A DNA stretch of 64,000 bases from Actinomycetes bacterium (GTDB taxonomy: Bacteria; Actinomycetota; Acidimicrobiia; Acidimicrobiales; Bog-793). Location: assembly GCA_021829645.1 (NCBI GenBank), contig JAKBPI010000002.1, positions 19,568 to 83,567 of the forward strand. Reading direction: 5' to 3'. The translations under genes were made by a program, and so were the position numbers. The notes under the pieces are model-generated. The model did no database searches. It worked only from the letters and a program-made list of their open reading frames with translations, and was not told the DNA's origin. Shown here in pieces: positions 10,319-20,127 of the stretch. The first letter of the stretch is position 1. Each line of letters opens with the position of its first letter.

Positions 10319-10539
10319 TAAAAGAACTGTTGATCAATATCATCAAAGAAGAATGCGGCATCGACTTACTGTCGTTACCGAGAGACGAAGATTTATACCT
10401 TCTTGACGGATGGGACTCGGTTACCCTGCTGAGACTGTCTTCGGTCACCGAAGAGGAAACAGGGAAGAGTATAAATTTATACAAACTCCTCACGGCGCTT
10501 ACCGTGGGCGACTTACTTGCCGTCATGGATGAGGCGTAA
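10315..10539 (+). CDS. Acyl carrier protein, putative glyceryl carrier
   Basis: 74 aa with DGWDSVTLL site; ATGA overlap with the FkbH-like gene. Confidence 0.85.
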   Translation: MIKELLINIIKEECGIDLLSLPRDEDLYLLDGWDSVTLLRLSSVTEEETGKSINLYKLLTALTVGDLLAVMDEA

Positions 10540-11294
10540 TGGAAAAATTATTGTTTCCAAAAGAACGGCGGCATACACTGCACTTTCTTTCGCATATGAA
10601 TAATGTGCCTCTATTTTATCTGAGCACAGAGGTAAAGATACCATTTTCGGAGTCGTATCAGCCAAGAATTCCCTGGACAGCCATTGTGGCTTCCGGGGTA
10701 GCCAAAGTGCTCAAAGAGCACCCCGGTGCAAATGCTTCTTTTGCAGGTAAGTTCTCAAAATACATTATCAAGTATCAAGATGTTGCAATTAAGTTTACGG
10801 TTGATCGGACAGTCAATAACGTAAGAGTCGTACTGTCTGCCGTACTGCCGAAGGCGGAGAGAATGAGCGTGAAAGAGATAGAAGAGTTCCTATATCGGGT
10901 TAAAAATGATGATGTTGCTGATGTGCCTGAATTTGGCGGTGCTATACGCTTACAGAAAGCACCGTTTTTCATAGGAAAGTTGGCCTTTTCGCTTGCCATA
11001 AGAAATATAAAGCGCCGTCAAAATATACTCGGAACGGTGGCTATCAGTACCCTTGGGCGCTCTCCAATAAAAAGTTTTTTTGGCTACGGTGGCACAGCAT
11101 TGACTTTCGGTATAGGGCAAGCTTATAAAATAAGCGATGAATTTGCCGTAGACGGCGGCAGCTATATGCTTCCTTTGAGTTTGACTGTTGATCATAGAAT
11201 TGTCGATGGGGCAGAAGCGGCAGCAATTTTAGAGGATATGCACGACGCTATAGCGTCAATTATAACTCTGCCTGAGGCGTATCATGCTCTCTGA
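10539..11294 (+). CDS. 2-oxoacid dehydrogenase E2-type acyltransferase catalytic domain (Agg4-like)
   Basis: LTVDHRIVDGAEAAAIL carries HxxxDG. No lipoyl domain in 251 aa. Confidence 0.82.
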   Translation: MEKLLFPKERRHTLHFLSHMNNVPLFYLSTEVKIPFSESYQPRIPWTAIVASGVAKVLKEHPGANASFAGKFSKYIIKYQDVAIKFTVDRTVNNVRVVLSAVLPKAERMSVKEIEEFLYRVKNDDVADVPEFGGAIRLQKAPFFIGKLAFSLAIRNIKRRQNILGTVAISTLGRSPIKSFFGYGGTALTFGIGQAYKISDEFAVDGGSYMLPLSLTVDHRIVDGAEAAAILEDMHDAIASIITLPEAYHAL

Positions 11295-12057
11295 TGTCAT
11301 ACCTGTCTGTGTGTACCCGAACGGTGACGGCTGGGAGCAATTCGCTAATGAGCTGAACAGCGATTTGGGAATTATATGCGCCGAAATTGAGGATTGGGCT
11401 GACTATTTGCCTCTTGACGATCAGCTTGTCATTGCCGAACGACAGCTCTCTTCATTTCTTTTACATAGATCCGTCGGTTACCTGCACGATATTGCCTGTA
11501 AAACGCTCAACATGCATGTGGAGCCGTCGCTATTTCGGGACGATTATGGACGACCCAGAACCAACGTGGGGGACATAAATTTATCACATTCTTCAGGGAA
11601 AGTAGTTCTCATCGCGGCACCACATCATTCCGTCGGTATCGATATAGAACCCCGTGGCCGTTGCTTGCCGGAAAAATCATTCCATGCCTGGAGCAGGGAT
11701 GAGGAACGTGCCTGGATTGCAACAATTGACCCAAAGCAGCGTACGGCGTCTATAGTCTGGTTATGGACAGCCAAAGAGGCGTACGCTAAGGCTATAGGTC
11801 TTGGTCTGAATTTGCCCTTTCGGAAGATAATTGTGAAGCCAGGCCGTCCGTCCGGTCATATTGGTTTAGCAAGTGACGCCTTCGGAGACGAAGAATTGGA
11901 TGATATCGTCACCTGGTCTGACATCATCCCCGGCTTTATAGTCTCTTCTGTCAGGATATCACATGACAAAGCATATGGCATAAGGCAGTCTGTCGGAGCA
12001 AATCGAGATTTGGGTAGTTTTTGTAATATCGGGAAGGTCCGTAATGTCAGAAAATAA
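11284..12057 (+). CDS. 4'-phosphopantetheinyl transferase, Sfp type
   Basis: VGIDIEPRGR and WTAKEAYAKAIGLGL. Confidence 0.9.
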   Translation: MLSDVIPVCVYPNGDGWEQFANELNSDLGIICAEIEDWADYLPLDDQLVIAERQLSSFLLHRSVGYLHDIACKTLNMHVEPSLFRDDYGRPRTNVGDINLSHSSGKVVLIAAPHHSVGIDIEPRGRCLPEKSFHAWSRDEERAWIATIDPKQRTASIVWLWTAKEAYAKAIGLGLNLPFRKIIVKPGRPSGHIGLASDAFGDEELDDIVTWSDIIPGFIVSSVRISHDKAYGIRQSVGANRDLGSFCNIGKVRNVRK

Positions 12058-13327
12058 ATATGACTTATGTATTGTAGGCGGTGGGCCGGCCGGCATGACG
12101 CTGGCGGCATTTGCAGCACGCATGGGGTTAAGCTGTGTGGTTATAGACGCCCGCTCATCTGCTCATAGCGAATTTCGTGGTGAGTCAATAGCCCCTGACG
12201 CCGTATGGGTTTTGAGATATTTGGGGATTCTGGATAAAATAGCGCCTTCTGAGACATTGGATATTGTGGGATTGCGTTTGTCCGACGGGGGCAAGCAAGT
12301 GCTCGGTATAGATTTTGCCGAGTTCCCCTATCCTGAGGCAAACCCGGCAGAAATTCCACAGCAGCTTTTATTATCCGCTCTGGAGACATTGGTAACAGAG
12401 AAAAGCAACTGCTTGGTCTATAGAAATACGCGGGCCGTGCAATTACTGAGAAGTCAAGACGGAACCGTCACGGGAGTTTTCGCTTCCGATCAAGACAGAA
12501 ACAAAGAAAAGTTTTATGCCCGTCTTACCATAGGTGCAGACGGCAGGTATAGTACTATGCGCAAACTTTCCGGAATCCAATCTCAGGAATTGGCATTGGA
12601 GCGCGATTTCTTATGGTTTAAGATGACCTATCCGGAAGCATGGAAAGCAGGTCCTTTATTCTATAGAGTCAATCTAAAGGGCAATCAACAAGCAGTAGCA
12701 ATACCCACGGTGCCAAATTTAGTGAGAGTGGGCATCAATATCCCCAAAGGCTCTTTAAAAAGCATGCGTTCCAATGATATTACTGTCCTCCATGACGTTG
12801 TTGGCAATTTGATTCCGGAGTTGCTGCCTACGGTAAGGGAGGAAATACGGTCTTGGTCCGATACCCGGGTACTCGATATTTTTACCACTTATGTCAAAAA
12901 ATGGTATATGCCGGGCATGATACTTATCGGCGACGCCGCTCACACCCTGTCGCCCGTTTTAGGGCAGGGCATTAGCCATGCCATCTGTGACGCCGCCCTG
13001 CTGGCATTCCTCATAAAAGATAACATCGATCAGAGCTCAGAAGAAGTACAACAAGTTTTATCCGACTTTCAAAAGGAACGCGAACTTTCTATAGAAAGAG
13101 CACGCAAATTGCAATTGCGGCAGGAATCTCTTTTTAAAGCAAAAGGATTATTTCCCACGCTGGGAAGGCGTCTGCTCTATAGAGGAATGAATATGTCGAC
13201 TGCGGCCAAAAGGAAAATATGGGGTAATTTGTACTATGCCGAACAACGAAATGGACTGATCAAACACTATATCGAGACTGAGTGCTATCCGGTACCAGCC
13301 GAACCGCCTTTATTTGCAGAGGAGTAG
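12044..13327 (+). CDS. FAD-dependent monooxygenase/oxidoreductase (PHBH-like)
   Basis: CIVGGGPAGMTLA and MILIGDAAHTLSPVLGQGIS. Confidence 0.87.
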   Translation: MSENKYDLCIVGGGPAGMTLAAFAARMGLSCVVIDARSSAHSEFRGESIAPDAVWVLRYLGILDKIAPSETLDIVGLRLSDGGKQVLGIDFAEFPYPEANPAEIPQQLLLSALETLVTEKSNCLVYRNTRAVQLLRSQDGTVTGVFASDQDRNKEKFYARLTIGADGRYSTMRKLSGIQSQELALERDFLWFKMTYPEAWKAGPLFYRVNLKGNQQAVAIPTVPNLVRVGINIPKGSLKSMRSNDITVLHDVVGNLIPELLPTVREEIRSWSDTRVLDIFTTYVKKWYMPGMILIGDAAHTLSPVLGQGISHAICDAALLAFLIKDNIDQSSEEVQQVLSDFQKERELSIERARKLQLRQESLFKAKGLFPTLGRRLLYRGMNMSTAAKRKIWGNLYYAEQRNGLIKHYIETECYPVPAEPPLFAEE

Positions 13328-13335
13328 ACCCCGGA

Positions 13336-14454
13336 ATGAATGCTTCGCTGGAAGAATTAAAACAATTTTCGGTCTTACATGCCAGAGCTCAGGGCTTAAG
13401 CAGAAGCTATTGCAAAACTGTTCTTGGTCGTATATCCGAACCTTTTGGTATAGGTAAGTCTACATGGGGTTTCGAGTGGCACCAAGAAGCACAAAGCTTA
13501 TTTTTATCCGGTAATCACAAAGAAGCATTGCGCTGTGCCATTATGGGGCGTTTCCCGTATCCATGTGATGCAGAGAGATATCGCTGCGATCAATTTTCGC
13601 GTCAAATCTTTAAGTCACTACGCGGGGAATACGGAAACTTTCAAGATTTAATCGTCAAAAGCCCTCAAGGCAATTTTACTGCCTATGTTACGGATTCTAT
13701 ATGGAATAAAAAAACTTCTCTAAAAGGAGTCGATCCCGGTAAGAATCTGATCTTGGCTATTGGCGGGATCGTCTCGCCAAAAGAGCAGTGGGGACAATTT
13801 CTTGGATTTTCCAAAATCCTTAACACACAAATGGCTGTCGTTGAAATGCCGGGAGTCGGAGAAAACTATATTCAGTATGCTCCCGACAGCTACAAAATGT
13901 TTGCCTCACTGATAGATGCCTTAAATATAGAAAGTGATACCAATGTGCATGTTATAGCGATGAGCTTTGGGGGGCATTCGGCACTTCGGTATGCCACAAA
14001 TGACCATCGCATAAAATCAATTACGACGGTAGGTGCCCCCATACGAGATTTCTTTTTGACCGGAGTGCATTCTTGTCCCGATCTGACGCGCGATATCCTG
14101 TCTCACTTGATAGGGGCCCAAGATGAGAAACTTGTTGAAATATTAAAGTTATTTGCGATATCGGATATGGATTTATTTTCCGTAAACGCAAGGATCAATT
14201 ACATGAGATGTGGATCCGACGAAATTATTCCCTCAAGTGATTACGACATTGCCCTAGAAGCATGCAGGTATTTTTATGGGCGTCACACAGAGGATGTTCA
14301 CGGAGCTCCCAATAATGTAAAAGCCACACAATTTTGGGTTATGAAGAATCTGTCTTCAGCCACAAAAAGCAGACGTATTCATATTATGTCAACTTTGCTC
14401 CAAAAATTATTTGATGCAAAAAGTGTTTTAACTTTCCGAAGACAGGGGTTTTGA
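13336..14454 (+). CDS. Alpha/beta hydrolase, candidate Agg5/AbyA5-like eliminating enzyme
   Basis: Nucleophile elbow VIAMSFGGHSAL in a protein of about 370 aa. ATG at 13336 is preferred over GTG at 13282. Confidence 0.72.
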   Translation: MNASLEELKQFSVLHARAQGLSRSYCKTVLGRISEPFGIGKSTWGFEWHQEAQSLFLSGNHKEALRCAIMGRFPYPCDAERYRCDQFSRQIFKSLRGEYGNFQDLIVKSPQGNFTAYVTDSIWNKKTSLKGVDPGKNLILAIGGIVSPKEQWGQFLGFSKILNTQMAVVEMPGVGENYIQYAPDSYKMFASLIDALNIESDTNVHVIAMSFGGHSALRYATNDHRIKSITTVGAPIRDFFLTGVHSCPDLTRDILSHLIGAQDEKLVEILKLFAISDMDLFSVNARINYMRCGSDEIIPSSDYDIALEACRYFYGRHTEDVHGAPNNVKATQFWVMKNLSSATKSRRIHIMSTLLQKLFDAKSVLTFRRQGF

Positions 14455-14455
14455 C

Positions 14456-15190
14456 ATGGAAAAAGATTTAACAATTTTTTGTTTTCATCATGCCGGTGGA
14501 GCAGCAAGCTCGCTTGCCCTGTTGGGCCGGGATCTTTTGCAGGTGGCAGAAGTCGTTTTAATGCAACAACCCGGGCGCGAGGCACGTATCGGCGATCCGG
14601 CTCCCACACATATAGACGAGGCTGCTCAGGATGCCTTGGGCTGTATACGGAACAGGCACGGGCTGTCCGGCCGCTATATATTATTTGGTCATTCAATGGG
14701 TGGATTGGTAGCGCATAGGGTAGCTGAACTTATCTGTGATGCCGGTTACTCACCGCTGGGACTTGTCGTAAGCGCTGTCTGTCCCCCGGATGACCTATAC
14801 ACCAAACTCTCGTTTGACATAGACCTTGAAGGCAACGTCTCGGGCTTATTAGATTTTATGTGCAGCTTTGCCCCTATTCCTGAACGATTGATGCATGAAA
14901 AAGTCTTGCTTGATATTCTACTGGAGAGGTTTCGTAATGATATAAGTGTTTGCCGAAGTGCTATCAGGGATATAAGTCCTTTACATTTTCCAATATACGC
15001 AATAGCCGGCTTGCAGGATACACACTCGCCTCCTGAGGTTATGGCTGGCTGGCATAGAGCGACAGATTCCTTATTCATGCTAACTAAATATATAGGCGGT
15101 CATTTTGATCTTCTTCAGGAGCCATCAATCATTACACAGGCGATTAAAGCACTGCTTATTATAAGCAGAGAGAATGCATTGATAAATTAA
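14456..15190 (+). CDS. Type II thioesterase
   Basis: CFHHAGGAASSL, FGHSMGGLVAHRVA, GGHFDLL. Confidence 0.88.
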   Translation: MEKDLTIFCFHHAGGAASSLALLGRDLLQVAEVVLMQQPGREARIGDPAPTHIDEAAQDALGCIRNRHGLSGRYILFGHSMGGLVAHRVAELICDAGYSPLGLVVSAVCPPDDLYTKLSFDIDLEGNVSGLLDFMCSFAPIPERLMHEKVLLDILLERFRNDISVCRSAIRDISPLHFPIYAIAGLQDTHSPPEVMAGWHRATDSLFMLTKYIGGHFDLLQEPSIITQAIKALLIISRENALIN

Positions 15191-15254
15191 TAACTGCATG
15201 TAAAAAATAATTTTAATCTATATAAATTTCAGAACAAAAAGGAGAAAACCGGCT

Positions 15255-15596
15255 ATGATAAAGCGATTTTTAGGAGCAGTTTTACTGCTGGTTCCACTGG
15301 GGGTAGCGATGGCATTACGAGATGAAAAAAGCTGGCCTTATTGGTTGGGTATCCTGGCTCCCGACCTCTCATTGGTCATAGGGTATAGCCATAACCTCGA
15401 AAACGGTGTGATTCGTAAAAAAGCCGTTCCAATTTATAACACCGTGCATTCTCCGCTTCTCCCTCTGGTCATGATACTGGCTTCTTTGGGGAATTCAAAT
15501 ATTGCAATGGGAGTCTCACTCGGATGGCTATCACATATAGGCTTAGATTGGATTTTTGGCTTTGGTAAGCGTAATAACGAAGGAGCACTCCTGTAA
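15255..15596 (+). CDS. DUF4260-like small membrane protein
   Basis: YNTVHSPLLPL and GWLSHIGLDWIFGFGKR pattern. Confidence 0.6.
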   Translation: MIKRFLGAVLLLVPLGVAMALRDEKSWPYWLGILAPDLSLVIGYSHNLENGVIRKKAVPIYNTVHSPLLPLVMILASLGNSNIAMGVSLGWLSHIGLDWIFGFGKRNNEGALL

Positions 15597-16090
15597 TGAG
15601 TGAAGCCAACGATTTTTATTTAGGGCGAGTAACAGCACCTTCAAGTGGTCAAATTGAAATAGAAACAAATGCCGTTATCACCGTGAGCCGGCAAGTACAA
15701 GTTGCCTCCTCGCCAGAAGCTATTTGGGGGTTGCTTATTAATTTTGCGAAATGGCCTGATTGGAATTCGAAAGTAACCAAAATTAAAGTTTACGGAGAGA
15801 ACTGCCCCGGAACTGTCATCAGATGGAAAATCGATCATGTAAAAATTAAATCTGTTTTGCAATCTGTCGTTCCGTGTAAAAAACTCAGTTGGTCAGGAAA
15901 AGCCATCGGTATCAAGGCTATTCACACGTATCAATTAAAAGAAGCCAATTATGCAACGCTCGTAGAATCTACAGTTCACTGGAGCGGTATTTTACCTAAA
16001 CTTCTAACAAGGCATATGAAAAAAAGATTGGAAGAATCTGTATCATACGGGCTGGAGTCACTGTGTAGAGCGTCAGCAGAAATTGTGTAG
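15596..16090 (+). CDS. SRPBCC-family (polyketide cyclase/dehydrase-like) protein
   Basis: SPEAIWGLLINFAKWPDWNSKVTKI; start overlaps the upstream stop (TAATG). Confidence 0.75.
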   Translation: MSEANDFYLGRVTAPSSGQIEIETNAVITVSRQVQVASSPEAIWGLLINFAKWPDWNSKVTKIKVYGENCPGTVIRWKIDHVKIKSVLQSVVPCKKLSWSGKAIGIKAIHTYQLKEANYATLVESTVHWSGILPKLLTRHMKKRLEESVSYGLESLCRASAEIV

Positions 16091-16231
16091 TAGAAGATGC
16101 TTACATCGCCGATTTGTGAGCATAAGTTTTGATTGAATCGACCAGGTATGTAATGGCTTATCAAAGATTACATATAAAGAAACAGCTATACGATACCTGC
16201 ATTGCGGCATCAGTAATCGTCAGCTATCTTT

Positions 16232-16687
16232 TCATGACTTTTTTGCAAGAGAGAGAATGGCGCTGACTATCTTCTCCGGCGTTGGCGGACAGCCGGGTAT
16301 AGCGGCGTCTACCGGTAATAATTGACTGACTCCCAAGCCTGTTAACTCAGAATTACCAAGCAATCCTTCTCCGATTGCGCAATTTCCAAGTGCAATGACC
16401 TTTTTTGGTTCCGGCATCGCCGAATGAGCTGCCAGTAACGGCTCACGCATTCCGCTCGTGACTGATCCGCTGACAAGCAGAATATCGGCGTGCCGCGGAG
16501 AGGATACCAGAGAAAGACCAAACCGTTGGATGTCATGATACGGAGACGAAAGCAGGTTGAGCTCGTGTTCACACCCGTTGCACGATCCCGCATCACAATG
16601 CCGGATGGCGAGACTTTGTCTGTTACCCGGTCCTTCTGTGCGATGTTCTTTCCTGAAATTTTGAAGCCTGCGAATTAAGACAATCAT
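16232..16687 (-). CDS. NiFe-hydrogenase-4-like small subunit (HyfI/NuoB-like)
   Basis: FeS ligands: CDAGSCNGCEHEL, GNCAIGEG, GCPPTPE. Confidence 0.85.
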   Translation of the reverse strand: MIVLIRRLQNFRKEHRTEGPGNRQSLAIRHCDAGSCNGCEHELNLLSSPYHDIQRFGLSLVSSPRHADILLVSGSVTSGMREPLLAAHSAMPEPKKVIALGNCAIGEGLLGNSELTGLGVSQLLPVDAAIPGCPPTPEKIVSAILSLAKKS

Positions 16688-18069
16688 CAGCGATCACTGC
16701 AGGCATAACAGAGCTCGAAACTCTTATTTATAAGAGGGAAGTCGGGAAGTAAATTGCCAACCGCTGCATACGCGACAGCAGACCAATTTGCGTATGACCC
16801 TGTACGCATGTGTAACCTTTCTATCCGTCCCTCACTTGCTTCCACGATGCACAAGGTACGACCGCGTGCGCTTTCTGTAATCCCGATTCCCAATGGTTTG
16901 GGTTCGCAAGCCGTTTCTTCATCCGTCAAAATATCGGTTTTACGAATAAGTCTAAAAATTATTTCAGTGGATTGTAAGAATTCCAAATAGCGCTGCTCCA
17001 ATCTTGACCTGACATCTCCCTTGGGGTTTTCCGGAATAACTGCTTCGAAGTTCTCGTAGTCAAGCTTTGTCGAATGGGCACGAAAGTCTTCTTTTAGTCC
17101 GGCGGCTCGTGCTGCGGGTCCTACCGCCCCCAGACGCCTGATTTGTGCAGTATCCACAACTCCGACGCCTTCAAGCCGCGCCGCAAAGGAAGAGTTAAAA
17201 ATTAACTCTCGCCATGCTTCTTTTGCTCGGAGTCGAACAGATTCAAGTTCAGAGCGTATATTTTCAATATTGTCAGCGGTAAGTACCGGTTTTATTTCAC
17301 CTATATCAATTGTCCCGGATAAATACCTATGCCCGGTTAGGGAAAAGTTTAATCTGCGAATACGTTCACTCAGCACAAGAAAGATTTGGTTACCTAACGA
17401 CATGCCAACGCCGGCACAGATGGCCGCAATATCATTGAGATGGTTCCAGAGCCGTTCGAGTTCGAGCAGAACGGTTCGCAATATGCGTAGTTTTGCGGAA
17501 GGAATGTATCCGATTATCTCTTCACAAGCCTGAACATATGCCAAAGCGTTAGCGACTGAGCACCCCATGCACATTCTCTCTACGTATCGTTTCCCCTCGT
17601 GTAAAGTTTTGTTTTCTGCGGCAATTTCAAGACCTCTGTATTTATAGAACAGTTGAGTGTCGAGAAAAAGAATTCTATCTCCTATAACATGGAAACGAAA
17701 ATGTCCCGATTCAATTATCCCAGCGTGGATGGGGCCAACGGCAATCTGGTAGACGTCGGATCCCTTGACCGCTACCGTCCAATGGTCCGATATTGGGTCG
17801 TGCTCAACCAATGGGCGAAGCGGGCTATGCCCATTGAAGCTTATTTGATACAGATCATGGGCTTCTCGCTCATCCCAATTTGAAGGTACCAGATCTGCGA
17901 TAGAGGGTGCTTCCCCCGATTGAACTTGGCACTCTAATATTTTCAAGGCCCCATTTGGACTGATAAAAACAGCTTTTACGCTTCCGGATAGTTTAGTGGC
18001 ATACAATCCCCCAAAGGTATAGTCGTTGTTTAGTAGTTCGGCTACCTGATTTCGAAATGTGTCGGTCAT
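16687..18069 (-). CDS. NiFe-hydrogenase-4-like large subunit (HyfG/HycE-like; NuoC-like N-terminus fused to NuoD-like domain)
   Basis: DEREAHDLYQI; CMGC (L1 region); ELCYACSDR at the C-terminus. Preferred ATG at 18069. Confidence 0.85.
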   Translation of the reverse strand: MTDTFRNQVAELLNNDYTFGGLYATKLSGSVKAVFISPNGALKILECQVQSGEAPSIADLVPSNWDEREAHDLYQISFNGHSPLRPLVEHDPISDHWTVAVKGSDVYQIAVGPIHAGIIESGHFRFHVIGDRILFLDTQLFYKYRGLEIAAENKTLHEGKRYVERMCMGCSVANALAYVQACEEIIGYIPSAKLRILRTVLLELERLWNHLNDIAAICAGVGMSLGNQIFLVLSERIRRLNFSLTGHRYLSGTIDIGEIKPVLTADNIENIRSELESVRLRAKEAWRELIFNSSFAARLEGVGVVDTAQIRRLGAVGPAARAAGLKEDFRAHSTKLDYENFEAVIPENPKGDVRSRLEQRYLEFLQSTEIIFRLIRKTDILTDEETACEPKPLGIGITESARGRTLCIVEASEGRIERLHMRTGSYANWSAVAYAAVGNLLPDFPLINKSFELCYACSDR

Positions 18070-19523
18070 ACCAAAGCCTTTATAAAATGACTTGAAGGCA
18101 ACCAAAACGCAACAACTGTCAGTCCCAATAATGCAATGACGACAAAAAAGAAGGATAGGTATTCTATTCTTGTGAATCTTACGTTAACCCTGTGAGCAAA
18201 ACTTTTTCCGGCCAAAAGTTCTATCAACGAGTGAGAAATTCCCAAAAATACCAGAGCCAACAGCAATACCGCAATGACAGCTGCAACTGCATGACCGGAT
18301 TCAATTCCCCCAAAGACAATAAAAACTTCACTAATGAATAGTGGCGAAGGCGGAATAGCTGCCAATGTACCAAGTGCGGTTCCCATGGCAACTCCCAAGG
18401 CAGGTGAGCTTCTGGCAATTCCGGATGCAGTGTGTCTATAGGCATTTGGCTCATGGCGAAACAGTGGTGTAGATGTATAAAACCCATATGATTTTGCAAT
18501 AGCGTGTCCTAAAATGTGAATAACGACTCCAGCGATAGCAATCGGATTACCGAATCCGATACCAAGTGCCAGTATCCCCATATTTTCCAGACTGGAATAC
18601 GCCAGCATTCTTTTCCAAGGAAGGGATTGCCATAGAAACGGAATGGCTATGGCAATGGATAAAATTCCAAAAAGAATAAATATTCTTTGGGCACTTTGCC
18701 TGCCTATGATTGCTCCAAAGCCGATTTCGAATCGCCAAGCTACGATTAATACCGTAGGAAGTAAAGCCGCCGACAACATTCCGGATACCGGCGGCGGGGC
18801 TTCTGAATGCGCATCAGGCAACCAATTGTGCACCGGAGCCCAACCGATTTTTGTTGCCAATCCGGAAGCAATGATGATGTAGATAATCATCGCCTCCTGA
18901 TGCGAACCGGAAAAATCGTGCATCGCACTCCAAGTCATACCGTTTAAACCAAGTACGGGAATCTTTGATGCTAAAAGACTTATACCTAAAAGCGCCACGC
19001 CAAGGCCCATTGATGTAAGTATTAAATACTTCCAGCCTGCTTCAAGAGCACGTTTTTTGCCGCTAAATCCGACCAGCAATGCAGACATTGCAGTCGTAGC
19101 CTCAATTAACAGCCATGCAAACCCTATATTTGCAGCCATTGGAACCGCAAAAGTTATTGCCCAAAAAAGAAAAATTCCTATATAGTAAGCGCGTATTCTT
19201 CGATGTTCCCCAACTATCGAATCCTTTTGAGTTTTCATATATTGAAAAGATGCACCAACACTCAAAGCACCTATGATGGAGATAACTGCAATAGTGATTG
19301 CACTTCGATAGTCAAGAATAATCCACTTGTTATCGAATTGTAAGCGTCTGTCTAATATAAGGAGTGATGACAATAAGATTCCAAAACAGCCGGTACCTAT
19401 TCCCGCAATTTTAGAAAAGATGAGTATTTTTTGTTCTGAGAGAAAGCAAATTAACAATGCGCACAGTATAGGGCAACCAACAGTCGCTGCAGCCAGAATT
19501 TCTATAGAGCGGACATCAGTCAC
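18066..19523 (-). CDS. HyfF-like proton-translocating membrane subunit
   Basis: HNWLPDAHSEAPPPVSGMLSAALLPT, YSSLENMGILALGIGFG. Confidence 0.83.
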   Translation of the reverse strand: MTDVRSIEILAAATVGCPILCALLICFLSEQKILIFSKIAGIGTGCFGILLSSLLILDRRLQFDNKWIILDYRSAITIAVISIIGALSVGASFQYMKTQKDSIVGEHRRIRAYYIGIFLFWAITFAVPMAANIGFAWLLIEATTAMSALLVGFSGKKRALEAGWKYLILTSMGLGVALLGISLLASKIPVLGLNGMTWSAMHDFSGSHQEAMIIYIIIASGLATKIGWAPVHNWLPDAHSEAPPPVSGMLSAALLPTVLIVAWRFEIGFGAIIGRQSAQRIFILFGILSIAIAIPFLWQSLPWKRMLAYSSLENMGILALGIGFGNPIAIAGVVIHILGHAIAKSYGFYTSTPLFRHEPNAYRHTASGIARSSPALGVAMGTALGTLAAIPPSPLFISEVFIVFGGIESGHAVAAVIAVLLLALVFLGISHSLIELLAGKSFAHRVNVRFTRIEYLSFFFVVIALLGLTVVAFWLPSSHFIKALV

Positions 19524-20127
19524 GCAGACTCCTCAGTGCTCCGGCATTAGCAGTGCCAAATTCAGAAAATATGCGAAAATGAAAAGCACTTGCCACTAAA
19601 GACATGAGTATTAAATCTAAGGTGACTCCGATTTCAATAAATAAGGAGGAGCCTCCCGGTATCACCAAAGCCGATAAAGCCAAACCATTCTCTATAAGAA
19701 CTATGCCCAGCACTTGCAAAAGTGTAGCTCGCCGAGTTATTACAGTAACGACCCCAAAGACCACTAATACCAGTACCGCTTTACTCGTATCAGGCGTTAC
19801 TAGGGTAGTACTGCCAAATAACCAGATCAAAGCCAAACTCAATGAAATTGCAATTCCCGCACGACTCAGAGGTCCGATACTTGCTATGACCGGGGTAACT
19901 TCATGAGTACGCCTAATTAAATATATGTACAGGAAAGCAAGCCCAAAGGCTCTGAGAGCAAGAGCTCCTGCAATGATTAATCTATCGATTGAGTTGGCTT
20001 CGCTTATGGCGAAACCAACAAGTATTAATGCCTGAGCAGTAACTAAGCCAACGGCTACGGTTCTTCTCTTCACCATGACTTCAGCCAGTCCCAGTAAAAT
20101 CATAAGCCAGATCACAAAACCGTTCAA
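19516..20127 (-). CDS. HyfE-like membrane subunit
   Basis: Hydrophobic 203 aa protein positioned between HyfC and HyfF; VLGIVLIENGLALSALVIPGG. Confidence 0.75.
   Translation of the reverse strand: MNGFVIWLMILLGLAEVMVKRRTVAVGLVTAQALILVGFAISEANSIDRLIIAGALALRAFGLAFLYIYLIRRTHEVTPVIASIGPLSRAGIAISLSLALIWLFGSTTLVTPDTSKAVLVLVVFGVVTVITRRATLLQVLGIVLIENGLALSALVIPGGSSLFIEIGVTLDLILMSLVASAFHFRIFSEFGTANAGALRSLRD

Noticed and set aside
12044-13327. Possible flavin-dependent halogenase in the tetronate cluster
   Set aside because: GGGPAG and GDAAH fit general PHBH-like monooxygenases; no WxWxIP halogenase signature seen.
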